Positions 47,441-57,380 of a stretch of DNA of 64,000 nt are shown here, piece by piece. The stretch comes from an uncultured Paracoccaceae bacterium (GTDB taxonomy: Bacteria > Pseudomonadota > Alphaproteobacteria > Rhodobacterales > Rhodobacteraceae), in NCBI GenBank assembly GCA_937922155.1, contig CAKZVL010000018.1, positions 1-64,000 of the forward strand, written 5' to 3'. The notes beneath the pieces are model-generated. The model saw only the letters and a list, made by a program, of their open reading frames with translations. It did not search any database and was not told where the DNA came from. A program made the translations under genes and the position numbers. Within the stretch, counting starts at the first letter, position 1; every line of letters begins with the position of its first letter.

Positions 47441-48327
47441 TGCTGGCTCTGATCGCAGGGACGGGTGCGTTGCCGTTTGTGTTGTTCCGGCATTTGTCCA
47501 AGGTTGGCACACCGCCGATTGTCTGTGCGATGGAGGGGTTTGAGCCTGAGATCGCGCCTCAGATCACTTTTCGGCTGGAGCATTTGGGCAGCTTTCTTGC
47601 AGCGCTCAAGACGACTGGTACGACCCAGATTTGTATGGCGGGGGCGGTAACACGCCCTGACATTGACCCGACTGAAATTGATGCGGCGACCCTGCCGCTG
47701 ATCCCGAAACTGCAGGCGGCCATTGCCAAAGGCGACGATGGAGCCCTGCGCGGCATCATTCAGCTGTTCGAAGACGAAGGCTTTACCGTTATTGGCGCGG
47801 CAGAATTGATGCCAGAACTGTTGCCGCCCACGGGCGTGCTGACACAGGCTTGGCCGGATGACAGCCACAAATCGGATGCCAAGGTCGGAGATGCCACGCT
47901 GCAAGAGATGGGTGCCGCCGACATTGGGCAGGCTTGCATCATCAAAGGCGGTCAGGTGATCGCCCGCGAGGGACCTGCGGGCACCGATGCCATGCTCGCC
48001 CCGTTTATGCGCCCTGTGACGCCGGGGGGCGAGCGGAGCGTTTGGCCGTTGGACATCGGATCTGGTCTCATCTCTGGTGCGGCGGATTGGTTGACGGGGG
48101 ATACGCAAAATGCCCGCGGTGCAATTTTATTCAAAGCGCCCAAACCGGGCCAAGATCGTCGCGCGGATTTGCCCGTCATCGGACCACACACCGCAGAGCG
48201 CGCTGTTGCCGCAGGCGTTGCGGGGATCATTATCGAAGAGGGTGGCGTTATGGTTCTGGACCTGCCTCAGGTGCGGCGCATTCTGGATGCGGCGGGCGCA
48301 TTCCTTTGGGTGCGTCAATGGGACTAA
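47440..48327 (+). CDS. lpxI: UDP-2,3-diacylglucosamine diphosphatase LpxI
   Basis: LALIAGTGALPFVLFRHL; position between lpxA and lpxB; DUF1009-type sequence. Confidence 0.92.
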   Translation: MLALIAGTGALPFVLFRHLSKVGTPPIVCAMEGFEPEIAPQITFRLEHLGSFLAALKTTGTTQICMAGAVTRPDIDPTEIDAATLPLIPKLQAAIAKGDDGALRGIIQLFEDEGFTVIGAAELMPELLPPTGVLTQAWPDDSHKSDAKVGDATLQEMGAADIGQACIIKGGQVIAREGPAGTDAMLAPFMRPVTPGGERSVWPLDIGSGLISGAADWLTGDTQNARGAILFKAPKPGQDRRADLPVIGPHTAERAVAAGVAGIIIEEGGVMVLDLPQVRRILDAAGAFLWVRQWD

Positions 48328-49448
48328 AGGCGTTTGTCATTGCCGGGGAGCCTTCTGGTGATAAGCTAGGCGGCGCATTAATGTCGGGCCTTAAGTCACT
48401 GACAAATATATCGTTTGACGGTGTTGGTGGTCCCTTGATGCAGGCGCAAGGTTTGACGTCACGCTTTGACATGGATGAATTATCTGTGATGGGGCTGGCA
48501 GAGATTTTGCCGAAATATCGCGCGCTCAAGGCGCGGATCAATCAGACTGCGCAGGCAGTGATTGATACCCAGCCGGACGTGTTGATCACCATTGATAGCC
48601 CGGATTTTTGTCTGCGTGTGGCGAAGTTGGTCAAAGCTGCATCAAACATCAAGACGATCCACTATGTGGCCCCGACCGTTTGGGCGTGGCGTGCGGGGCG
48701 TGCGGAAAAGATGGCAGCACATATTGATCATGTGCTGGCCTTGTTCCCGTTTGAGCCGCCTTTGATGCAGGCCGCTGGCATGTGCTGTGATTTCGTTGGG
48801 CATCCCGTTGTTGCGGAACCTGTGGCCAGCGATGCAGAGGCAAAAGCGTTTCGTGCGTTCCATCGGATTGATGGGCCGATGATCCTCGCCCTGCCGGGGT
48901 CGCGCAAAGGGGAGGTGTCGCGATTGTCCGCGCGCTTTGGTGCCGCCCTTAACGCGGTGGCAGAACAGCATCCGGGCTTGCGCGTTGTCGTGCCCTGTGC
49001 GGCGCCGGTTTATGAGATGGTGCAGACGCTGTCAGCAAACTGGCCGGGGAATCCGGTGTTGATCGCGCCCGGTGATCCGCAAAAGGCGGCAGCGTTTCGC
49101 GCAGCGAACGTCGCGCTTGCCGCGTCGGGGACTGTGTCATTGGAACTGGCAGCCTCTGCCACGCCGATGGTGATTGCCCATGATATGGCATGGTTGTCGC
49201 GCCAGATCATTGGGCGGATGTTAAAGGTCGATTCAGTCACGCTTGTGAACCTTGTTGCGGAAAGCCGGACAGTGCCGGAATTTATTGGGGCGAACTGCGT
49301 GCCCAGTGATATCGCCAAGGGTCTGTTGCAGGTGTTGGACGACCGTAGCGCGCAGGATGAGGCGATGGCGCTGACGATGCAGCGTCTGGGTCGCGGTGGT
49401 GAGGATCCGGGCTTGCGGGCTGCGCGCGCTGTCTTAGCGGCGCTTTGA
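48318..49448 (+). CDS. lpxB: Lipid-A-disaccharide synthase LpxB
   Basis: MGLKAFVIAGEPSGDKLGG start at 48318; HYVAPTVWAWRAGRAEKM; LALPGSRKGEVSRL. Confidence 0.95.
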   Translation: MGLKAFVIAGEPSGDKLGGALMSGLKSLTNISFDGVGGPLMQAQGLTSRFDMDELSVMGLAEILPKYRALKARINQTAQAVIDTQPDVLITIDSPDFCLRVAKLVKAASNIKTIHYVAPTVWAWRAGRAEKMAAHIDHVLALFPFEPPLMQAAGMCCDFVGHPVVAEPVASDAEAKAFRAFHRIDGPMILALPGSRKGEVSRLSARFGAALNAVAEQHPGLRVVVPCAAPVYEMVQTLSANWPGNPVLIAPGDPQKAAAFRAANVALAASGTVSLELAASATPMVIAHDMAWLSRQIIGRMLKVDSVTLVNLVAESRTVPEFIGANCVPSDIAKGLLQVLDDRSAQDEAMALTMQRLGRGGEDPGLRAARAVLAAL

Positions 49449-50348
49449 ATTGAGGATCAGCAGACCAATCGCAAGCAAGGCAAAGCCTGCGTAGGCCTGC
49501 GGTTTCAGTGTTTCACCCAGCACAACAGCGCCCAATATGATCGCAACAGGTGCCACCAATAGCGTGCACAGCATCAGGTTGCCACTGCCCGCCATTGCCA
49601 TAACCCGGTAGTAGAGGAGGTAGGCAAAAGCCGTTGCAATCACAGCATAATAACCAATCGCGCCCCATGTGCGCATTTGAAGATCAAAGGTAAATGGCCC
49701 GTCGATCAGATAGGCCATTGGCACCATGATTAGCGTCGAGGCGGTGACCATGCCTGCGGCGGCGACCTGTGGTGTCAAACCCGTCAGTCGTTTGCGCCCC
49801 CAAACGCTGGCCAAAGCATAGCTGAGCGTGCCACCCAGCACTGCAAGCTGGCCCCAGGATCGCAGATCAAACTGCGCCAGCGATGACAGGCCAATGGCGG
49901 TGGCGACGCCTAGAAATCCGATGATGACGCCGATCAGACGCCGCGCCGTCAGGCGTTCGTCCTCGAAAAACACCGCAACAACCAGCACGCCAAAGACGGC
50001 GGTAGAGGCATTCAGGATCGAGGTCAGCCCGGTTTCAATATGCAACTGTCCCCACGCCATGAGGGAGAATGGAATGACGTTGTTCAGCACACCCATGCCC
50101 AGAAAGCCGAACCAGACTTTCGAGTCCTTTGGCACGGGCAAGCGGCGGATCAAAACATAGGCCCACAGGATCAGCATAGCCCAGCCAACGCGGTGGGCCA
50201 CGGTAGTGAGCGGAGGGAGTTCGTCCAAAGCGATACGGATCGACAGGAACGACGCGCCCCAGATCAGCGAAAGCAAGATCAACTCGCCCCAAGCACGCGG
50301 CGAGATCGTTTTTTGTAGCGGTACTGTTGTCATGTGGAGAGATGACAA
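49434..50348 (-). CDS. DMT-family (EamA) transporter
   Basis: About ten TM segments in two repeats; 15 bp convergent overlap with lpxB. Confidence 0.9.
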   Translation of the reverse strand: MSSLHMTTVPLQKTISPRAWGELILLSLIWGASFLSIRIALDELPPLTTVAHRVGWAMLILWAYVLIRRLPVPKDSKVWFGFLGMGVLNNVIPFSLMAWGQLHIETGLTSILNASTAVFGVLVVAVFFEDERLTARRLIGVIIGFLGVATAIGLSSLAQFDLRSWGQLAVLGGTLSYALASVWGRKRLTGLTPQVAAAGMVTASTLIMVPMAYLIDGPFTFDLQMRTWGAIGYYAVIATAFAYLLYYRVMAMAGSGNLMLCTLLVAPVAIILGAVVLGETLKPQAYAGFALLAIGLLILNSKRR

Positions 50349-50382
50349 CGACGGGTGATCAGGAACAACCCGGAAAATGCGA

Positions 50383-50414
50383 AAAGGCCCTGCGGATTTT
50401 CACGCAGGGCCTTT
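50383..50414. terminator. Bidirectional hairpin downstream of the FadL-like gene
   Basis: AAAGGCCCTGCG-gattttca-CGCAGGGCCTTT. Confidence 0.75.
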
Positions 50415-50438
50415 AGCCGATATTAGGAGTGTTTGTCT

Positions 50439-51542
50439 TTAGAACGAGTAGCCAACCCGAATTCCAAACGCGACGACGTCGTTATCCGTAAACCGCGAAG
50501 CCGGGGTGCCTCCGGGTGCGGCAAAAGCATCGCCGAGCTGGACATAGCGGATCCCACCGCCAATAGTGATGTTGTCATCGACTTTGTACTCACCACCAAG
50601 GGCGATAGATCTGTTGCCATTCGTTGGTGACAACGGTGAAACAAGATCATCGTCGCCTTCTGAGTCAAAGCCTATGCTGATTGAGCCTGAAAACGCGTCG
50701 TTAAAGCGACGACCAACGCCAAGAGAGTATGACACGCCTGTGTCGATGTCTGTCAAAGACTGACCACCACCGGCCACAAAACCGGCAGGAGCAACGATGA
50801 CATCTTCGTATTTGGCCCAGCGGATTTGACCAAAGAGAAGTGTGTCAGCAGCAATACCTGTTTGGAAATCCAAGTTGATGGCTTCTGGTGTTGTCACAGC
50901 CGTCGGCAGGGAAGGTGCCCCAAGTTCGAGGGTGTCAAATTCGTAATCGATTGCAGAGTGGTAAGTCAGTGCCACGCGCAATGCAATTTCAGGACGCTCA
51001 TATGCGCCCCCGATGGAATATCCAAATTCCGTCTCTTCTTCGAGAACGACATTGTAGCCGTCCAACCCGACTTGAGCAAACGCCGCACCTGCAAGAGTAA
51101 TCTCGGCGTCAATAGTTTCCGCGCGGATACCGGCATGCACGCTAAAGTTATTGTCGATCTTATAGCGGCCAAGAGCTGTGATTGCGCTTGAGTTGAGTTC
51201 AGCTGCAGTGCCGCCGAGCAGAACAGAGCTTCCGACGGGGTATTCGATGTCCGCGCCGTATGGTTCGTCAAATATGAGCGCAATTGAGAACTGTTCATTG
51301 ATGTCTGTCTTATAGCCAAGGCTGATTTGGTTAAAATCACCACCAACATTTCCTGTGCCATTGCCACCTGCTGCCAAGTCGGCGCCGGTAATGCTTGGGC
51401 TGACATTACCAAAGCTTAATTCGGCATAGTCGCCGTCTTCAAAGATGATACCAATGTTCTGATTGGACCTGTCTAGGCCCACCGCGAAAGCTGAGGTGGT
51501 TGTTAGCAATAGCGCTATGCCACCTGTAATTACGTTTTGCAT
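50439..51542 (-). CDS. FadL/OmpP1-family outer membrane transport protein
   Basis: Signal peptide; beta-barrel pattern; C-terminal GIRVGYSF; PSITGADLAAGGNGTGNVGGDF. Confidence 0.82.
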   Translation of the reverse strand: MQNVITGGIALLLTTTSAFAVGLDRSNQNIGIIFEDGDYAELSFGNVSPSITGADLAAGGNGTGNVGGDFNQISLGYKTDINEQFSIALIFDEPYGADIEYPVGSSVLLGGTAAELNSSAITALGRYKIDNNFSVHAGIRAETIDAEITLAGAAFAQVGLDGYNVVLEEETEFGYSIGGAYERPEIALRVALTYHSAIDYEFDTLELGAPSLPTAVTTPEAINLDFQTGIAADTLLFGQIRWAKYEDVIVAPAGFVAGGGQSLTDIDTGVSYSLGVGRRFNDAFSGSISIGFDSEGDDDLVSPLSPTNGNRSIALGGEYKVDDNITIGGGIRYVQLGDAFAAPGGTPASRFTDNDVVAFGIRVGYSF

Positions 51543-51663
51543 GTCTCCGTCCCCGTCATGAATCTTTATGATGACGCAAACGTTAGGCGGCGTTTTGCTT
51601 TTCGGTCAATTCTTTACGCGGCGTTACGATGTTTTGACGCTACGACAGTGGCTGAAATACACG

Positions 51664-52539
51664 TCAGCGTTTCTGACCATAAACGATGTTGAGGTAGTTC
51701 GCGCCAAAGATCAAAGCCGCCCCAGCAAAGATCAACAGGCTTAAGGGTTCAGTGTAAAAGGCCATTCCGATGAACGCCATCACGGGCAAGCGAAAGAAAT
51801 CAAGCGGCATCACAACGCTTGCCGGGGCGAGGGAGAGCGCGGTGGTCAGGCAGAAATGGGCCAGTAAACCAGCACATCCGATGATGAACACCAACGGCAC
51901 GGATGTGGCAGAGGGAAGGTTGAAATCGCTGAACAGCAGAATGCAGATACCACCAAAGACGGCTTGCATGACGGTCAGGTACAGCATGATCGTGGTGATC
52001 GACTGATCGCTTGTCAGTTTACGTGTAAAGATGGCCGATAAGGCAAAGCCAATCGCGGCAAAGGCGGCGGTAAAGATGCCCGCGCTGATCGGGCCCGCGC
52101 CCGGTTGCGCAACAAGCAAGACACCGATGAAACCAAGGCCGGCTGCAATCGCGCCAATGCGAGTGATCCGCTCTCCGATCAGGAGCGGTGAAAGCAGGAG
52201 CACCCAAATCGGTGAGGTGAATTCAATGGCGATCAATTGCGCCAGTGGGATCAGCGGCAGGGCGTAGAACCACATGTTTTGCCCAAAGAAATGGCAAATG
52301 TTGCGGATGAAGTGGAGCGGGATACGGTCGGTTTTAACGCGGGCGAGTTTGCCCGTGGCCGCGCCAAGGCTGACGACGATTACAATCCCGATCAGGCTGC
52401 GAAAGAACATGATTTCGAACGTGTCAAGATCAACGCTGACCTCACGTCCCGCAATTGCCATGGCGGTAAAGGACGCGATGGCCCCAAGCATCCAAAGCGT
52501 TGCGATAAACATATCGCGCGGTGCCGCAGATTGCGCCAT
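51664..52539 (-). CDS. DMT-family (EamA) transporter
   Basis: Ten TM; likely start MAQSAAPRDMFIATLWML. Confidence 0.9.
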   Translation of the reverse strand: MAQSAAPRDMFIATLWMLGAIASFTAMAIAGREVSVDLDTFEIMFFRSLIGIVIVVSLGAATGKLARVKTDRIPLHFIRNICHFFGQNMWFYALPLIPLAQLIAIEFTSPIWVLLLSPLLIGERITRIGAIAAGLGFIGVLLVAQPGAGPISAGIFTAAFAAIGFALSAIFTRKLTSDQSITTIMLYLTVMQAVFGGICILLFSDFNLPSATSVPLVFIIGCAGLLAHFCLTTALSLAPASVVMPLDFFRLPVMAFIGMAFYTEPLSLLIFAGAALIFGANYLNIVYGQKR

Positions 52540-52594
52540 GGTGATCCTCCCGCGATGGGTTATGGTTGTCAAAACGCAGAAAGGAAAGCGGCGG

Positions 52595-53197
52595 ATGCGA
52601 TGGATTTTGATGTGGGTGTGCAGCGTGCAGATGGTTGTGGCGCAAGATATCGGCGCGACGGCGCAATCGCTATATTCAAAGATGCCCGGCGTTGAGATCG
52701 TCGATCAGATCACGGGGGAGTGTGGGGCAACGGCGGCGGTGAACCAGCGGGTTGCTTATTGTACCTCTGCCAATACGATTTTTGTAGCGCGGGGCGTTTT
52801 GGACGATCCGTCGATTGGGTACGAGTTGGCACATCAGTTTGGGCATGCGATTTTTGTTCAGCATGGCGTGGCGGATGTGGCGTTGGCGGCCATTCGGGCC
52901 AACCGGCCGAAAGAGGCGTTTTTGCGCGGCCAAGTGTCCCGTCAGATCGACTGTTTGGCAGGTGTGATTTATACGCGCGCTGGGTTTTCGCAGGCGGAGC
53001 TGGTCGATTGGTTTAAGGATGAACCCTTTATCGGCGCGCATTGGGGGCGCAACCCGCTGCGGGTTGGGCCACGTGCGAGCATCGGGTTGGCCGCGCGCAA
53101 TGAATGGTTTGTCAAAGGGCAAATGGGTGCAGAGCCGAGCGTTTGCGCGGTTCCCGAATTGCCGATTGAGCTGCTGGTTGAGCCGTTTGGCGGTTAA
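52595..53197 (+). CDS. Secreted neutral zinc metallopeptidase (YpfJ-like) homologue with degenerate active site
   Basis: Start MRWILMWVCSVQMVVAQ; YELAHQFGHAIF aligned by eye to AHExGH; SRQIDCLAGV aligned to ELQADCLAG. Confidence 0.55.
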   Translation: MRWILMWVCSVQMVVAQDIGATAQSLYSKMPGVEIVDQITGECGATAAVNQRVAYCTSANTIFVARGVLDDPSIGYELAHQFGHAIFVQHGVADVALAAIRANRPKEAFLRGQVSRQIDCLAGVIYTRAGFSQAELVDWFKDEPFIGAHWGRNPLRVGPRASIGLAARNEWFVKGQMGAEPSVCAVPELPIELLVEPFGG

Positions 53198-53538
53198 TCC
53201 GCGCGGGTGCAGCACCCCGTCAAAAGGATCGGCGTTTCGCCGCGCTGGGTCAGGACCTGCGCCTCGTGCGTCTGCCCCTCACAAATTCGGTCGTGCAGGA
53301 TGACGATGGCGCTGTCGCGCGGTCCGACCAGCGTCATGGCCAACGGCCAATCGCGCCCTTCGGCTGCGGATTTTTGCGGGATGCCGAGGTCGGATTGGCG
53401 ATCCAGATAGGCGAATGTGGCGGCATCCTCGCTGATTTCTAACGACCAGTTTGGATCATTGCCCAGGCAGCTAAATACCTGCGCCTGAGCGACATGAGGA
53501 AAAGCGCATAAGGCAATGATATAACGCCTTATTCCCAT
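53194..53538 (-). CDS. Secreted hypothetical protein (COG3650-like), 114 aa
   Basis: Signal peptide; [15 protein letters not shown] and [12 protein letters not shown] motifs; overlaps guaA end. Confidence 0.6.
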   Translation of the reverse strand: MGIRRYIIALCAFPHVAQAQVFSCLGNDPNWSLEISEDAATFAYLDRQSDLGIPQKSAAEGRDWPLAMTLVGPRDSAIVILHDRICEGQTHEAQVLTQRGETPILLTGCCTRAD

Positions 53539-55088
53539 TCAATCGTACCCGGTGGTTTACTGGTGATGTCATAGGTCACGCGATTGATCCCTTGGACCTC
53601 ATTAATGATCCGCGTTGCGGTTTCGCCAAGAAATTCGTGGCTGAACGGATAATAATCCGCCGTCATTCCATCGACAGAGGTCACAGCGCGCAGCGCGCAA
53701 GCAAAATCATAGGTCCGCCCGTCGCCCATCACGCCAACGGTCCGCACAGGCAGGATTGCCACGAAAGCTTGCCAAATCTCATCATACAGCCCGTGCTTGC
53801 GGATTTGGTCGATATAGACGGCGTCGGCTTTGCGCAGGATTTCGAGCTTTTCGCGGGTAATTTCACCGGGGCAGCGAATGGCGAGGCCGGGGCCGGGGAA
53901 CGGGTGACGCCCGATGAACGACGTGGGCAGGCCCAGTTCGACGCCCAGCGCGCGCACTTCGTCTTTGAACAATTCGCGCAAAGGTTCGACTAGTTTCAGG
54001 CCCATCTTTTCGGGTAGGCCACCGACGTTGTGATGGCTTTTGATCGTCACAGACGGGCCGCCGCTAAAGCTGACGCTTTCGATCACGTCGGGGTATAGCG
54101 TGCCTTGGGCCAGAAATTCAGCGCCCTCGATGTCGTTGGCATATTTCTGGAATACGTCGATGAACAGGCCGCCGATGATCTTCCTCTTGGTTTCAGGGTC
54201 GCTGACGCCCTCAAGCTTGCCCAAGAATAGTTCGGATTCGTCGGCGTGGATCAGGTTGAGGTTATAGTTGTCCCGGAACATCGCGGCAACTTGCGCGCCT
54301 TCGTCCAAGCGCAGCAGGCCGTGATCGACGAACACACAAGTCAGTTGTTCGCCAATCGCCTCGTGCAGCAAAACTGCGGTAACTGAACTATCAACACCGC
54401 CGGATAGCGCGCAGATGACTTTTTTGTCGCCGACTTGGGCGCGGATCGCTTCAATCGCTTTTTCGCGGTAGGCGCCCATCGTCCAATCGCCGCTAAACCC
54501 GGCGAGGCGCACAAAGTTTTCATATAGCTTTGCGCCGTTGGGCGTGTGGTGCACCTCTGGATGGAATTGCACGGCGTAGAAATTGCGCGTGGTGTCGGCG
54601 GTGATGGCAAAGGGTGCATTGGGGGAGGTTCCATAAACCTCAAACCCCGGCGCGATTTCTGAGACATGATCGCCATGGCTCATCCAGACTTGTTCTTTGT
54701 CGTCCTTGAACCAACCGTCCAGCAAGGGGAGCTTGCCCTGCGGTGTCACATAGGCGCGGCCAAATTCGGCGGTACCGTGCCCGCTATCAACCTTGCCGCC
54801 AAGCTGGGTCATCATCGTTTGCTGGCCATAACAAATGCCAAGCACGGGCAGGCCCATGTTCCACAGGCTGTCTGGTGCGCGCGGCGATCCTTCGCGGGTC
54901 ACACTGTCAGGTCCACCCGATAGGATCACTGCCTTGGGCGCAAATTCAGTAAGAAAGGCGTCTGTGACCATCTGATAAGGGTGGATTTCGCAGTAAACGT
55001 TCAGCTCACGCAATCGGCGGGCGATCAGCTGGGTGACTTGGCTGCCAAAGTCGATGATCAGCAGGCGTTCGTTTGTTTGGTGTTCCAT
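53529..55088 (-). CDS. guaA: GMP synthase (glutamine-hydrolysing)
   Basis: GATase [31 protein letters not shown]-terminal [10 protein letters not shown]. Confidence 0.97.
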   Translation of the reverse strand: MEHQTNERLLIIDFGSQVTQLIARRLRELNVYCEIHPYQMVTDAFLTEFAPKAVILSGGPDSVTREGSPRAPDSLWNMGLPVLGICYGQQTMMTQLGGKVDSGHGTAEFGRAYVTPQGKLPLLDGWFKDDKEQVWMSHGDHVSEIAPGFEVYGTSPNAPFAITADTTRNFYAVQFHPEVHHTPNGAKLYENFVRLAGFSGDWTMGAYREKAIEAIRAQVGDKKVICALSGGVDSSVTAVLLHEAIGEQLTCVFVDHGLLRLDEGAQVAAMFRDNYNLNLIHADESELFLGKLEGVSDPETKRKIIGGLFIDVFQKYANDIEGAEFLAQGTLYPDVIESVSFSGGPSVTIKSHHNVGGLPEKMGLKLVEPLRELFKDEVRALGVELGLPTSFIGRHPFPGPGLAIRCPGEITREKLEILRKADAVYIDQIRKHGLYDEIWQAFVAILPVRTVGVMGDGRTYDFACALRAVTSVDGMTADYYPFSHEFLGETATRIINEVQGINRVTYDITSKPPGTIEWE

Positions 55089-55296
55089 GCGGTCAGTTAC
55101 GCGAGGTGTCCAAGGGGGTGCAAGAGGGCGGGTCGCAAATTTCGCGCCTTACCGGGCAAAAGTCGCAGGCGGGCAGGACGTGCGAACGCGGATTTGGCGC
55201 GCAATGTCGCTTTTGCACGTCAGGGGGCGTTTGCTGTGCGGTGTTAGCGCCCGTTGCTGAGGTATTGGAACGTCACAAGCGATAAGGAGCGGTATT

Positions 55297-56847
55297 GTGA
55301 CAGAAGCAGCAGCAAGACCCGGACGTCGTGCCCGCGGCGGAGGTGGCGCAGCCCGCCGTGCAGAGCGGACAGCTGTCAGCGTTGAAACCGCCAAGTATAT
55401 TGAACGCAATATCCCCAATTATGAGGTTTTGACCGAAGAGGCCCTACAAACGATTGAGGCGAACGCCGAAACCGTGCTGGCTGAGATTGGTGTAAACTTT
55501 CCCGAAAACCCCGGCGCGTTGGCCCGTTGGAAAGACGCAGGTGCAGAGATCGAAGGCGACCGCGTTCGCATTCCGCGTGGTTTGGCCCGCAAACTGTGCA
55601 GCACCGCGCCCAGCCGTTTCACCCAACACGCCCGCAATCCTGAACGCAATGTTGAGATTGGCGGCAATAGCCTTGTCCTTGCCCCCGTTTATGGTCCGCC
55701 TTTTGTGCGCGATGCCGAAGGAGGCCGCCGTTATGCAACAATGGCGGATTTCGAAAAGTTTGTGAAGCTGGGCTATATGTCCAAGTGGCTGCATCATTCG
55801 GGCGGCACGGTTTGTGAGCCGACAGATGTGCCTGTGAACAAGCGTCACCTCGATATGCTTCTCGCCCATATGGTCTATAGCGATAAGCCGTTTATGGGAT
55901 CGGTGACCGAACCAAGCCGCGCGCAGGATAGCGTGGACATGTGCGAGATTTTGTTCGGTAAGGAGTTCGTGCAGGACCACACGGTGATGACGTCGCTGAT
56001 CAACATCAACTCTCCGCTGACGTTTGATAACATCATGATGGGCGCGCTAGAGGTTTTCGCTGAAAATAACCAAGCCAGCATCATCAGCCCGTTCATCGTC
56101 GGTGGTGCTATGGCGCCTGTGTCTGTGGCGGGAACGTTGACGCAAGTGCTGGCCGAAGTTTTGGCAGGCGTTGCCTATTCCCAATTGGTGCGTCCCGGTG
56201 CACCTGTGATCATGGGCACTTTCGTGACCTCGATCGACATGAATTCCGGCGCGCCGACCTTTGGCACGCCAGAGGCTAGCCATATCACCTATGGGGCAGG
56301 GCAGTTGGCCCGCCGTCTTGGGCTGCCTTATCGCAGTGCTGGGTCTTTTACCGGGTCAAAATTGCCGGATGCACAGGCGGCCTATGAGACCGCCAACAGC
56401 CTAAACATGGGATTGCTGTCCGGCGTGAACTTTATGCTGCACGCCTGCGGCTGGTTGGAAGGCGGGCTTGTGTCCAGCTTTGAAAAGTTCGTGATGGACG
56501 CCGACCAGTTGGGCGCTTTGCACCATTTCGCCAAAGGTGTGGCCATGGATGAAAACGCCCAAGCGATGGGTGCCATCGCAGAGGTGGGGCCGGGGGGGCA
56601 TTACCTTGGCTGTGAGCACACGCAGGCGAACTTTAAGGATGCGTTCTGGCGATCTGATTTATTGGATTACAAGCCATTTGAAACTTGGGACGAAGAAGGT
56701 GCCAACGACACTCAAGCGCTGGCGACGGCACGGGTTGAAAAGATGATCGAAACCTATCGCCAACCCATTTTGGACCCGCGCATTGAGTCCGCGTTGCGTG
56801 CTTACGTTGCGGACAAAAAGGCGTCGATGCCGGATAGTTTCACCTAA
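55297..56847 (+). CDS. MttB/trimethylamine methyltransferase superfamily protein, non-pyrrolysine
   Basis: 516 aa uninterrupted ORF; MttB-family sequence (GKEFVQDHTVMTSLININSPLTFDNIMMGALEVFAENNQ; TPEASHITYGAGQLARRLGLPYRSAGS); no in-frame TAG. Confidence 0.88.
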   Translation: MTEAAARPGRRARGGGGAARRAERTAVSVETAKYIERNIPNYEVLTEEALQTIEANAETVLAEIGVNFPENPGALARWKDAGAEIEGDRVRIPRGLARKLCSTAPSRFTQHARNPERNVEIGGNSLVLAPVYGPPFVRDAEGGRRYATMADFEKFVKLGYMSKWLHHSGGTVCEPTDVPVNKRHLDMLLAHMVYSDKPFMGSVTEPSRAQDSVDMCEILFGKEFVQDHTVMTSLININSPLTFDNIMMGALEVFAENNQASIISPFIVGGAMAPVSVAGTLTQVLAEVLAGVAYSQLVRPGAPVIMGTFVTSIDMNSGAPTFGTPEASHITYGAGQLARRLGLPYRSAGSFTGSKLPDAQAAYETANSLNMGLLSGVNFMLHACGWLEGGLVSSFEKFVMDADQLGALHHFAKGVAMDENAQAMGAIAEVGPGGHYLGCEHTQANFKDAFWRSDLLDYKPFETWDEEGANDTQALATARVEKMIETYRQPILDPRIESALRAYVADKKASMPDSFT

Positions 56848-56849
56848 GA

Positions 56850-57140
56850 CTATTCGACAAGCTCTGTCTTCAAAGACCGGACTTCGATCATGATCGCGGT
56901 GAGCGTTTGAATGTGATCGGCGATGGAATAATGCGCATCCTTGTCCAACCGGCGCGCGTTTAACCCGGCTTCGTGATCCAAGAGTTTCAGAACGATCTCT
57001 GCGGATCGCGGTAGGATTTCGAGGCCCAAGATTTGGCGCAATTCTATATCTCGTCGATAGTCGTCGACGCCAAACCGGGCGGCGCGCACGAGGATGCGGG
57101 GACGGGACAGTTGCCTGATGAGGCTGTGGATATCTAGCAT
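56850..57140 (-). CDS. Conserved hypothetical protein (DUF6477-like), 96 aa
   Basis: MLDIHSLIRQLSRPRILVRAARFGVDDYRRDIELRQIL; Rhodobacterales-type small protein. Confidence 0.65.
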   Translation of the reverse strand: MLDIHSLIRQLSRPRILVRAARFGVDDYRRDIELRQILGLEILPRSAEIVLKLLDHEAGLNARRLDKDAHYSIADHIQTLTAIMIEVRSLKTELVE

Positions 57141-57380
57141 TGAAAAGGTTCCTGCGGTTCTGATTCGTGTCTGAGATCAGCAAGGTGACACAGCCAGCGT
57201 GAGTGTTGCCGGATTGTGGATAGTTCCGCACGCCAAACTCAGAATTGGTTAATATGTCTGACCAATGATGGTAACCGAAACGTTAACATTAAGACTCTGG
57301 TAACAACACACGCCTAAGTTGTTGTAGGGCCGGTTGGCGCAGTTTTGACAGAGTTTTGCTGTTACAAATGGGGATATGGT

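Noticed and set aside
47934-48317. N-terminal 128 residues of the long lpxB ORF
   Set aside because: Overlaps the lpxI coding frame and is Arg-rich; the genuine LpxB start is MGLKAFVIAGEPSGDKLGG at 48318
55297-56847. Possible pyrrolysine-containing MttB
   Set aside because: No in-frame TAG anywhere in the ORF; the homologue is of the non-Pyl type
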